A model generated the notes under the pieces. The model was not told the DNA's origin. It made no database searches and was given only the letters and a program-made list of their open reading frames with translations. A stretch of 7,495 bases of DNA from Clostridia bacterium (GTDB lineage: Bacteria; Bacillota; Clostridia; UBA1381), in the NCBI GenBank assembly GCA_900751685.1, contig CAADSR010000211.1:1-7495 (forward strand). The letters run 5' to 3'. The position numbers and the translations under genes were made by a program. Position 1 is the first letter of the stretch; the number at the start of each line of letters is the position of its first letter. Of this stretch, positions 1 through 5,437 are shown piece by piece.

Positions 1-9
1 TATGCAAAT

Positions 10-39
10 AAAAAAGGATGATATCTACCATCCTTTTTT
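10..39 (-). terminator. Rho-independent terminator ending the ABC/hydrolase operon
   Basis: A perfect 11-bp inverted repeat (10-20 AAAAAAGGATG with 29-39 CATCCTTTTTT) encloses an 8-base loop. It begins 21 bases after the hydrolase stop codon. In the minus-strand transcript the stem ends in six U residues followed by AUUU. The stem is A-U rich, with only three G-C pairs. Because the A-run and T-run are symmetrical it could also stop transcription arriving from the left on the plus strand, so it may be bidirectional. What lies to its left is outside the window. Confidence 0.88.
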
Positions 40-60
40 GTAATAAACCCACGTTCTAAT

Positions 61-840
61 TTATTTAAACGAATTTAATTCAAACCACTTCTCTAATGCT
101 TGACTCCATTGGGCAACATGAGGAAGCTCAGGGGCTAATCCCAACCCATGCCAGCCTACCGGGTAAACATGAAGCTCAAAAGGAACAAGGCACTTGCTTA
201 ACCCTGCAGCATACAGTAACGAGTTTTCCACCGGAACTGCCTGGTCTGATGAGGTATGCCATAAAAAAGCGGGTGGCGTATCTTTTGTAATCTGACGGTG
301 CAGTGACATAAACTCTTTTTGCTCATGTGCCGGATTGGGCCCCAATAAATTAATCCTGGAACCATCGTGCCGGTATTCAAACATATCAATGACCGGGTAA
401 CACAAAACCGTAGCATCCGGACGGCAATCCATCTGATCCACCTCATCGGTTGGCTCATAAAATTCTGTTCCATAATGAACAGAAACAGAAGCTGCCAGAT
501 GTCCTCCTGCTGAAAAGCCCATAATCGCTATTTTATGAGGGTCAATACCAAATTTTTCAGCATGATAACGGATATAGCGGATCCCGCGGATCCCGTCTGA
601 TATTTCTGCTGGATGCTTATAGGGCGCAACACGGTAATCCAGCACAAAAGCAGAAATCCCGATCTGATTCAGCCATTTCGCAATAACAGGCCCTTCATGC
701 TCGGCCCGGCCTCCATAGCCCCCTCCCGGGCATACCAAAACAGCGCTGTCATTTTCATTTACCAAGTACGGCGTAATCTCTGGTATAAAGTTGATTTCCT
801 TTTCAAAATACGGAATTTGATCTCCCCACAGCATACTCAT
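61..840 (-). CDS. Alpha/beta hydrolase, acetyl-esterase / BD-FAE-like
   Basis: This is a 259-aa serine hydrolase of the alpha/beta fold, in the Aes/BD-FAE-like group often annotated as xylan or carbohydrate esterase. The oxyanion-hole motif PGGGYGG is at 38-44, the nucleophile elbow GFSAGG at 108-113 gives Ser110, the likely acid is Asp199 in SSDQAVP, and the base is His231 in GWHGLGL. A complete triad argues for an active enzyme. There is no signal peptide or membrane segment, so it should be cytoplasmic. I chose the ATG at 840 because GGAGGAGG lies 5 bases before it. An ATG at 855 in the same frame overlaps the upstream stop codon (TAATG) but has almost no ribosome binding site, and would add only MEEET. 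The gene is last in the operon, 14 bases after the DUF4340 gene and just before a terminator. The family assignment is firm. The substrate (acetylated sugar, peptide ester or other) is not determined by sequence. Confidence 0.9.
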   Translation of the reverse strand: MSMLWGDQIPYFEKEINFIPEITPYLVNENDSAVLVCPGGGYGGRAEHEGPVIAKWLNQIGISAFVLDYRVAPYKHPAEISDGIRGIRYIRYHAEKFGIDPHKIAIMGFSAGGHLAASVSVHYGTEFYEPTDEVDQMDCRPDATVLCYPVIDMFEYRHDGSRINLLGPNPAHEQKEFMSLHRQITKDTPPAFLWHTSSDQAVPVENSLLYAAGLSKCLVPFELHVYPVGWHGLGLAPELPHVAQWSQALEKWFELNSFK

Positions 841-845
841 TGTTT

Positions 846-853
846 CCTCCTCC
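846..853 (-). promoter_or_regulatory. Ribosome binding site deciding the hydrolase start
   Basis: GGAGGAGG lies 5 bases before the ATG at 840. It sits inside the short reading-frame extension that starts at the ATG at 855, which makes that upstream ATG the less likely start. Confidence 0.75.
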
Positions 854-854
854 A

Positions 855-2246
855 TTATCCTTGTGGATTGGCTTTAAATGTATCTAAAGCCTTCATCATA
901 TCTTCTACTTTATTTCTTTTAATAACAAACTGTGTATCTCCATTTTTTGTGACTGCATAGTACAGCTCATTCACTGGCTGTAATTCAACAGTAACATTAT
1001 CTGCACCTTGATACCCCTCATAATAAAGAGTGATCTCTGGGTTCTCTAAAGCTTCCCCATGGTATTCAGCATCTACAGAAAGTCCAATAAAGCCCTGATA
1101 CATCATTTTAGATAATTTATAGTCCGCATCCTTTCCATCCAGCTTAAACTTATAATCTCCGTCCACATGCTCTATATCCAAACTTGTAGACTGTCCCTGC
1201 CCCGTCACAGTGACCTTGGAAACATCAGTGATATTGACCATCGCCTGAAGCTTATTGACAAACTGAAACGCATCAATAGACACAAACGAAAACAACGCAC
1301 TATCAGTAATAAACGCTTGATTTTTATACCCCACATAAATTTTATTGTTTTCAGTCTTTCCTAGCTTCAGGACCTCTTCATAAGGAGAGGATTCTTGTTT
1401 TGTTTCATTATCATAAGGCGTAACCGTCAGTGTTAAAACTGCGGATGGCGAATCCAAACCTGTATTGGTTCCTTCAGGCGCCAGCGTCGTTAGTGAAATT
1501 TCTTCTAAGGGCTGCAATATCTGCGAGTCGATATAATCATCTGAAGCATTGACCGTAAACGGATATGGCTGGCTCATTTCCCAGACCATAATTGTATTTT
1601 CATCAACCGTGTCTTTGATTTTTAATTCAACAGTATCCTTTTGGGCCCGTTCCATTTTGATTCCCGTAATATCTGCAGTTGTAACTTTAAAACGGTTAAA
1701 CTCTTGGTAATAGCTAACTGGTTGGCGGATGGAATCCACCTTGTAACTATTTATAGTATATACCGCATTGACATCCTTTTGCATGATAAAATACTCTCCC
1801 AACGTAGGGCTTAGGTCCCCGATAAAAAGAGTATCTACTGTCCCTTGTTGATCTGTTAAAGAAACGGTAATTGAGGGATCATCCAAACCGTATTGTGCTA
1901 AATCAGAAGGATCTGTTTCAATATAGTTTTTTGAAGTGACCGTTGAAACCGTTGCGGCAAGGCTGCTAATCTTTGCCTCGTCTGTCGTTTGTGGATCAAC
2001 ACCATCAATCTGCCAGCTATTTTGATTTTTCTTTAACAATAGGGCCTTGCTGGGAGTTCCATCTTTGTAGTCAAAGCGTATTTCAGATAGCTGCTCACTC
2101 TCTGCTTTATAAACCGTTGCCGACGCTGTTGTTGGCTGGGGAGACGGCTCAGATGAAGATGGTGTTTTTGCCAGCCACACAGTCGCCCCGACTAAAACAG
2201 CTAGAACAAAAACAGCAATCAGGATCAAAACTGTTTTTTTCTTCAT
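855..2246 (-). CDS. Membrane-anchored DUF4340 protein with three related modules
   Basis: This is a 463-aa protein with one N-terminal hydrophobic helix (about 5-26) after MKKK, then a Ser/Pro/Thr-rich linker (29-43), then a large outside region. There is no cysteine anywhere, so there is no lipobox and the helix is probably an uncleaved anchor. The outside region matches DUF4340 by its YGLDDP (119-124), FIGDL (141-145) and VYTI (162-165) signatures. By eye the same order of motifs returns twice more, around 191-332 and 340-457, so the protein looks like three tandem modules. The start ATG shares one base with the stop of the GldG-like gene (TAATG) and has AAGGAGA 8 bases upstream, which indicates translational coupling. 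In family members this gene regularly accompanies Gld-type ABC transporters. A role as a periplasm-like or surface subunit of the complex is inferred, with no known enzymatic activity and no catalytic motif seen. Confidence 0.85.
   Translation of the reverse strand: MKKKTVLILIAVFVLAVLVGATVWLAKTPSSSEPSPQPTTASATVYKAESEQLSEIRFDYKDGTPSKALLLKKNQNSWQIDGVDPQTTDEAKISSLAATVSTVTSKNYIETDPSDLAQYGLDDPSITVSLTDQQGTVDTLFIGDLSPTLGEYFIMQKDVNAVYTINSYKVDSIRQPVSYYQEFNRFKVTTADITGIKMERAQKDTVELKIKDTVDENTIMVWEMSQPYPFTVNASDDYIDSQILQPLEEISLTTLAPEGTNTGLDSPSAVLTLTVTPYDNETKQESSPYEEVLKLGKTENNKIYVGYKNQAFITDSALFSFVSIDAFQFVNKLQAMVNITDVSKVTVTGQGQSTSLDIEHVDGDYKFKLDGKDADYKLSKMMYQGFIGLSVDAEYHGEALENPEITLYYEGYQGADNVTVELQPVNELYYAVTKNGDTQFVIKRNKVEDMMKALDTFKANPQG
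876..2099 (-). other. Triple internal repeat in the DUF4340 protein
   Basis: Three stretches of the protein (about residues 50-185, 191-332 and 340-457) share a motif order: a beta-strand pair, an aromatic residue (W78, W222, Y365), a helix of about 25 residues, a turn before Pro (GLDDP 120-124, GLDSP 263-267, ALENP 399-403), beta strands, and a closing strand (VYTI, AFITD, QFVIK). Identity between the modules is low, so this is a structural repeat seen by eye rather than a DNA repeat. The third module is the most divergent. Confidence 0.55.
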
Positions 2247-3664
2247 TACAGATGTCTCCTTCTAAACCAAACTAAAATCCCTACTACTAGTATAATCAGT
2301 GGGATAACAGCGATTGCAAAGATCCCCATAGCTCTTCCCTGGCGGACCGTTAAATTTAGCTGGCTGCCAAGTAATGATTTTGAACCAATCACAGCGGCTC
2401 CCTCTTCTCCTTGCGCAGTTCGGAGAAGGCTCATGTAAAAGTCATAGTTTTCAAACCCATAACTGTTTGTAATAATGTCCGGCTCAATACTCAGCAGCAG
2501 CGTATTTCCGGAAACTAAGATAGATGCGCCCGTATCCTTATTTTTTGCTAAAGCCGTCACAGTAAATTTCCCGGAAGGATCATTCTCCGTCTTAGAAACA
2601 TTGTCATAATTTGTTGTCGTGTAAGCATCCTCAGTGCTTGTTAACAGCACCTGGGTCTCAACATTCGTCACTGGCGTGACATCAATTGACTTAGAATAAG
2701 GATAATAGGCAATTGTCCGTTTATTATCAATCATTGATTGTGTCAGAGGTGAGCTCGCTAATTCTGACTCGACCAGGAACATAGAGGTATTTCCTAAGGA
2801 TAATAATTTTGATGTATCATCCTCTACCACAAGGTTGTCATTGATTGTGATCCCCCATCCCTTCAGATAGTCATATATATTGGTCAACCCACTACCGTTT
2901 GGATCAAATAAAAACTGTGCATGCCCGCCATTTTTTAAATATACGTCTAATTTAGCCAGCTCTGCAGGCGTTAAATCATCAAGGGGGGCAGCAATGACAA
3001 GCATCGTAGCATCTTCTGGGATCTCCTCATTTTGAAGGCTCAAATCCTTTGTAATATAATTTTCTTCCGCTAATTTTGTTTTTGCTCCTTTTAGATCCAT
3101 TTCGTTATGGCCATTTACAAAATAAACTGTAAACTGCCGGTCACTGGAAACGTATTTTAACGCAGAAGTGATTTTTGATTCCGCTTTGATCCCTGTAACA
3201 CCGTTGGTCTGTGTGTTAATATCATAGAGATCTGTCAAGGTCAATACTCTGAAGCGTTCTCCCGCGTCAATGATAACAGAACCGTCATATAGGCTCTGCC
3301 CATCGGTTACATATTTTTTACCAAAGGTCGGATTTTCAGAAATATTGATATTCGTCAGCTTGATATTTGAATTTTTAACTTTATACTGCTCCAATAAAGT
3401 TTGCAGGATCTGGACCGCCCCGTCTTGGCCCGCTTCACTTGCAAGAAAATAAATCTCTGTAGGCGTATCATAGGCCTTCAAAAATTCCGAGGTCTGCTCT
3501 GACATTTCATAAATCCCATTTGCCGTCAAGTCCACTTGCAAGGACACTTTATCTGCCAGGACAGAAACGAATGCATTCAGTGCAATGGTAATCAGAATAA
3601 CAATAGCAACTAAAGCGGAAGAGGTTACCCGGTGTTTTAACTTATTAGAATCTTTTTTCATCAT
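2246..3664 (-). CDS. GldG-family ABC transporter auxiliary protein
   Basis: This is a 472-aa protein of the GldG / ABC-type uncharacterised transport system family. Its architecture is a short basic cytoplasmic N-terminus, membrane helix about 16-38, a large extracytoplasmic region (about 40-445), membrane helix about 446-467, and an RRRHL tail. Family signatures are DLTANGIYEMS (45-55), AESKITSALKYV (161-172) and the GHNE motif at 185-188, where relatives have GHGE. It has no cysteine and no ATPase motif. The longest open frame begins at 3760, but I reject its first 32 residues because they overlap the permease gene. AGGAGGG at 3670-3676 directly precedes two adjacent ATGs (3664 and 3661). 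I use 3664 with a 5-base spacing, and 3661 is equally possible. Homologues in Bacteroidetes work with GldA and GldF in gliding, while here the role is inferred to be the outside partner of the ABC-2 transporter. The substrate is unknown. Confidence 0.88.
   Translation of the reverse strand: MMKKDSNKLKHRVTSSALVAIVILITIALNAFVSVLADKVSLQVDLTANGIYEMSEQTSEFLKAYDTPTEIYFLASEAGQDGAVQILQTLLEQYKVKNSNIKLTNINISENPTFGKKYVTDGQSLYDGSVIIDAGERFRVLTLTDLYDINTQTNGVTGIKAESKITSALKYVSSDRQFTVYFVNGHNEMDLKGAKTKLAEENYITKDLSLQNEEIPEDATMLVIAAPLDDLTPAELAKLDVYLKNGGHAQFLFDPNGSGLTNIYDYLKGWGITINDNLVVEDDTSKLLSLGNTSMFLVESELASSPLTQSMIDNKRTIAYYPYSKSIDVTPVTNVETQVLLTSTEDAYTTTNYDNVSKTENDPSGKFTVTALAKNKDTGASILVSGNTLLLSIEPDIITNSYGFENYDFYMSLLRTAQGEEGAAVIGSKSLLGSQLNLTVRQGRAMGIFAIAVIPLIILVVGILVWFRRRHL
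2255..2261 (-). promoter_or_regulatory. Ribosome binding site for the DUF4340 gene
   Basis: AAGGAGA lies 8 bases before the ATG at 2246. It is embedded in the Arg-Arg-Arg codons of the GldG-like C-terminus, so ribosomes finishing that gene clear the site for re-initiation. Confidence 0.7.
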
Positions 3665-3669
3665 CTCTT

Positions 3670-3676
3670 CCCTCCT
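3670..3676 (-). promoter_or_regulatory. Ribosome binding site deciding the GldG-like start
   Basis: AGGAGGG overlaps the TAG stop codon (3675-3677) of the permease gene and precedes ATG-ATG by 5 or 8 bases. It places the start of the GldG-like protein at 3664 or 3661 rather than at 3760. Confidence 0.75.
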
Positions 3677-4379
3677 AATTCCAACGTTTTTTTTCAAAAA
3701 CGTGAACAGTAAAAAATAAAAACAAAGCTGCCAGGCTGAGATAATAAATAACAGCTTCAAAATTTAATACACCCATACTAAAATCAGAAAACCGCTGCAA
3801 TGGCGAAAGCCACACCAAGACTTTAGCCATCCATTCTTTCGGGACCTGCGTGGCCAAGCTGCCCAAAAAGACCGTTACAATCAACACCCCATACGTTGTG
3901 ACTGCGGCAACGATCTGGCTTTCTGTCAGCGCAGACATAAACGCGCCAATCGCAATAATAACAGCCCCAAGCAGAATCATCCCGGTGTAACAAGTCAGCG
4001 TTTCTGCAAAAGGCACTGTTGAAAAAAAGCTCATCATGAAAGGATAAATTAGTGTTATCCCACAGCCAATCAGAAAAACAACAAATGCTGCCAGATATTT
4101 TCCAACCACCATGCTAGTGACTGAAATAGGGGCAGTCAACAGCATTTGGTCTGTTTTAAGCTTTTTATCTTCCGAAAACAGACGCATGGTCAAAACCGGA
4201 AGGATCAGTATGGTCCAATTTATTAAGCTCGAAAAAAATCCGGTCATTGATGAATTTGCATATACAATATTCATCAGAAAAAACATAATTCCCGATAATA
4301 CCAAGAAAATAGTTAAAAATGCGTACCCCAGCATAGAGCTAAAATAAGCTTTTAATTCTCTTTTAAAAATTGCAGTCAT
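3675..4379 (-). CDS. ABC-2 type permease subunit, GldF-like
   Basis: This 234-aa integral membrane protein is predicted to have six helices, at about 17-38, 50-66, 94-114, 130-151, 155-178 and 207-226. The cytoplasmic loop after helix 2, around 64-86, carries the ABC-2/GldF-type pattern TMRLFSEDKK followed by LLTAPIS and GKYLA, the likely contact with the ATPase. The length suits a half-size ABC-2 permease that would dimerise. It starts with an ATG overlapping the ATPase stop codon (ATGA, 4376-4379), with GAGGAGG 7 bases upstream, so translation of the two is coupled. It lacks ATP-binding motifs, as expected. Together with the ATPase it should form the membrane core of the transporter. The direction is probably export, as for other ABC-2 systems, and the cargo is unknown. 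Confidence 0.92.
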   Translation of the reverse strand: MTAIFKRELKAYFSSMLGYAFLTIFLVLSGIMFFLMNIVYANSSMTGFFSSLINWTILILPVLTMRLFSEDKKLKTDQMLLTAPISVTSMVVGKYLAAFVVFLIGCGITLIYPFMMSFFSTVPFAETLTCYTGMILLGAVIIAIGAFMSALTESQIVAAVTTYGVLIVTVFLGSLATQVPKEWMAKVLVWLSPLQRFSDFSMGVLNFEAVIYYLSLAALFLFFTVHVFEKKRWN

Positions 4380-5344
4380 GCTTCTTCCTCCTCTTGTTGA
4401 GTTTGCTCGGGTGCAGTGAGCTGCAGGAAGATATCCTCCAAAGACGCTTCCAACTCCTTTTGCATCAAGATCGGCATTCCTTTTTCCGCAAAGGTAAAGA
4501 ACAACTGTTTATTAAAATCCGCATCGATACGGACATTCGTCTCCACTTCAAAATCAAAATTTCCTTCCTCCGCAGCAGACAAAAATGTTACTTTCTTTAC
4601 ACCCACGATTTGACCAAGAACCTCTTCGATCTGATCCTTCTCGCCTGAAATGCGAAGCATGATTTTTGTTTTCGTACTAAAGTTTTTAGAAAGGTTTTCT
4701 GTTGTATCTTCTGCTACAATTTTTCCGCGGTCAATAATAATAACACGCTCGCAAACAGCACTGATTTCAGACAAAATATGAGAGCTCAAAATAACCGTAT
4801 GATCCTCTCCCAGATCCTTAATCACATTGCGGATCTCAAGAATTTGCTTGGGATCTAGTCCAACCGTGGGTTCGTCCAAAATCAGGATTTCCGGGTTCCC
4901 GATCAAAGCCTGAGCCAGTCCGATCCGCTGTTTATACCCTTTGGATAAATTTCCGATCCGGCGGTCCATCACATCAGAAATACGTACTGTTTCTGCAATT
5001 TCACGGATATGTTTTTTTTTGTCTGGGCTTTTTACTTTTTTCAAATCATAGGCAAAGTTCAGATACTCTTTTACTAACATATCCATATAAAGAGGAGGCT
5101 GTTCCGGCAGATAACCAATTTTCCGTTTTACCTGCTGGGGCTGTTCCAATATATCGGTCCCATCAATTTTGACACTGCCCGAAGTATACGAAATATACCC
5201 GGTCAGAATGTTCATGGTCGTAGACTTCCCCGCCCCGTTTGGACCAAGAAGGCCTACGATTTCACCCCTTTGCACCGATAAGCCGATATGGTCCAGCGCA
5301 AGTTTGCTTCCATAAGCTTTTGTCAGATTGGAAATTTCAATCAA
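4376..5344 (-). CDS. ABC transporter ATP-binding protein, GldA-like
   Basis: This is a 322-aa ATPase with all nucleotide-binding motifs: Walker A GPNGAGKST (34-42), Q-loop region YLPEQPPLY (78-86), signature LSKGY (133-137, a variant of LSGGQ), Walker B LILDEP (154-159) with catalytic Glu158, D-loop GLDP (162-165) and switch His189. The LPEQPPLY pattern and the C-terminal extension of about 100 residues ending in LEDIFLQL match GldA-like ATPases of ABC-2 exporters. I place the start at a TTG (5344), with AGAGGAGG 8 bases upstream giving MIEISNLTKAYG. The longer open frame from an ATG at 5407 has no ribosome binding site, adds 21 residues unlike the family, and runs across the candidate promoter. 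The acidic tail QQEEEEA is encoded by the polypurine ribosome binding site of the next gene. It powers the transporter from the cytoplasmic face. Confidence 0.94.
   Translation of the reverse strand: MIEISNLTKAYGSKLALDHIGLSVQRGEIVGLLGPNGAGKSTTMNILTGYISYTSGSVKIDGTDILEQPQQVKRKIGYLPEQPPLYMDMLVKEYLNFAYDLKKVKSPDKKKHIREIAETVRISDVMDRRIGNLSKGYKQRIGLAQALIGNPEILILDEPTVGLDPKQILEIRNVIKDLGEDHTVILSSHILSEISAVCERVIIIDRGKIVAEDTTENLSKNFSTKTKIMLRISGEKDQIEEVLGQIVGVKKVTFLSAAEEGNFDFEVETNVRIDADFNKQLFFTFAEKGMPILMQKELEASLEDIFLQLTAPEQTQQEEEEA
4387..4393 (-). promoter_or_regulatory. Ribosome binding site for the permease gene
   Basis: GAGGAGG lies 7 bases before the ATG at 4379, inside the Glu codons of the ATPase C-terminus. 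Combined with the ATGA overlap it supports coupled translation. Confidence 0.7.
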
Positions 5345-5352
5345 GAGAAAAA

Positions 5353-5360
5353 CCTCCTCT
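5353..5360 (-). promoter_or_regulatory. Ribosome binding site deciding the TTG start of the ATPase
   Basis: AGAGGAGG is followed by 8 bases and then TTG at 5344. No other strong site exists in the gap, so this fixes the ATPase start on a non-ATG codon. Confidence 0.8.
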
Positions 5361-5372
5361 AATTTTTTATAT

Positions 5373-5382
5373 AATGTACATT
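5373..5382 (-). promoter_or_regulatory. Perfect 10-bp palindrome, candidate operator
   Basis: AATGTACATT is perfectly self-complementary. It lies just downstream of the predicted transcription start and upstream of the ATPase ribosome binding site, where a repressor dimer could block transcription. No regulator gene is in the window. In A+T-rich DNA a 10-bp palindrome may also arise by chance. Confidence 0.3.
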
Positions 5383-5390
5383 TGTTGTCT

Positions 5391-5399
5391 AGTATATCA
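5391..5399 (-). promoter_or_regulatory. Candidate extended -10 promoter of the ABC operon
   Basis: On the minus strand TGATATACT gives a TGn extension followed by TATACT, one base from the TATAAT consensus. No good -35 box is found 16-18 bases upstream, which fits an extended -10 promoter but weakens the call. The predicted start near 5384 gives a leader of about 40 bases before the TTG. The position, in the only sizeable gap of the window, supports it. Confidence 0.45.
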
Positions 5400-5437
5400 T
5401 AAAACAACGAAGCGTTTTAGAATAATTTATAAACAAA

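Noticed and set aside
613..960. Plus-strand open frame of 115 aa opposite the hydrolase and DUF4340 genes
   Set aside because: It is a mirror of well-supported minus-strand genes and shows no family motif.
855..2246. DUF4340 protein as a lipoprotein or sugar-binding protein
   Set aside because: There is no cysteine for a lipobox, and the motifs fit DUF4340 rather than a solute-binding fold.
3665..3760. N-terminal extension of the GldG-like frame with its own hydrophobic stretch
   Set aside because: It overlaps the end of the permease gene in another frame and has no ribosome binding site. A strong site sits directly before ATG-ATG at 3664/3661. The hydrophobic stretch is a shadow of the permease's last helix.
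5400..5419. Inverted repeat TAAAAC...GTTTTA after aspS as a terminator
   Set aside because: It has only six mostly A-T pairs and no T-run follows on the minus strand. It is too weak to call, so read-through from aspS into the ABC operon remains possible.
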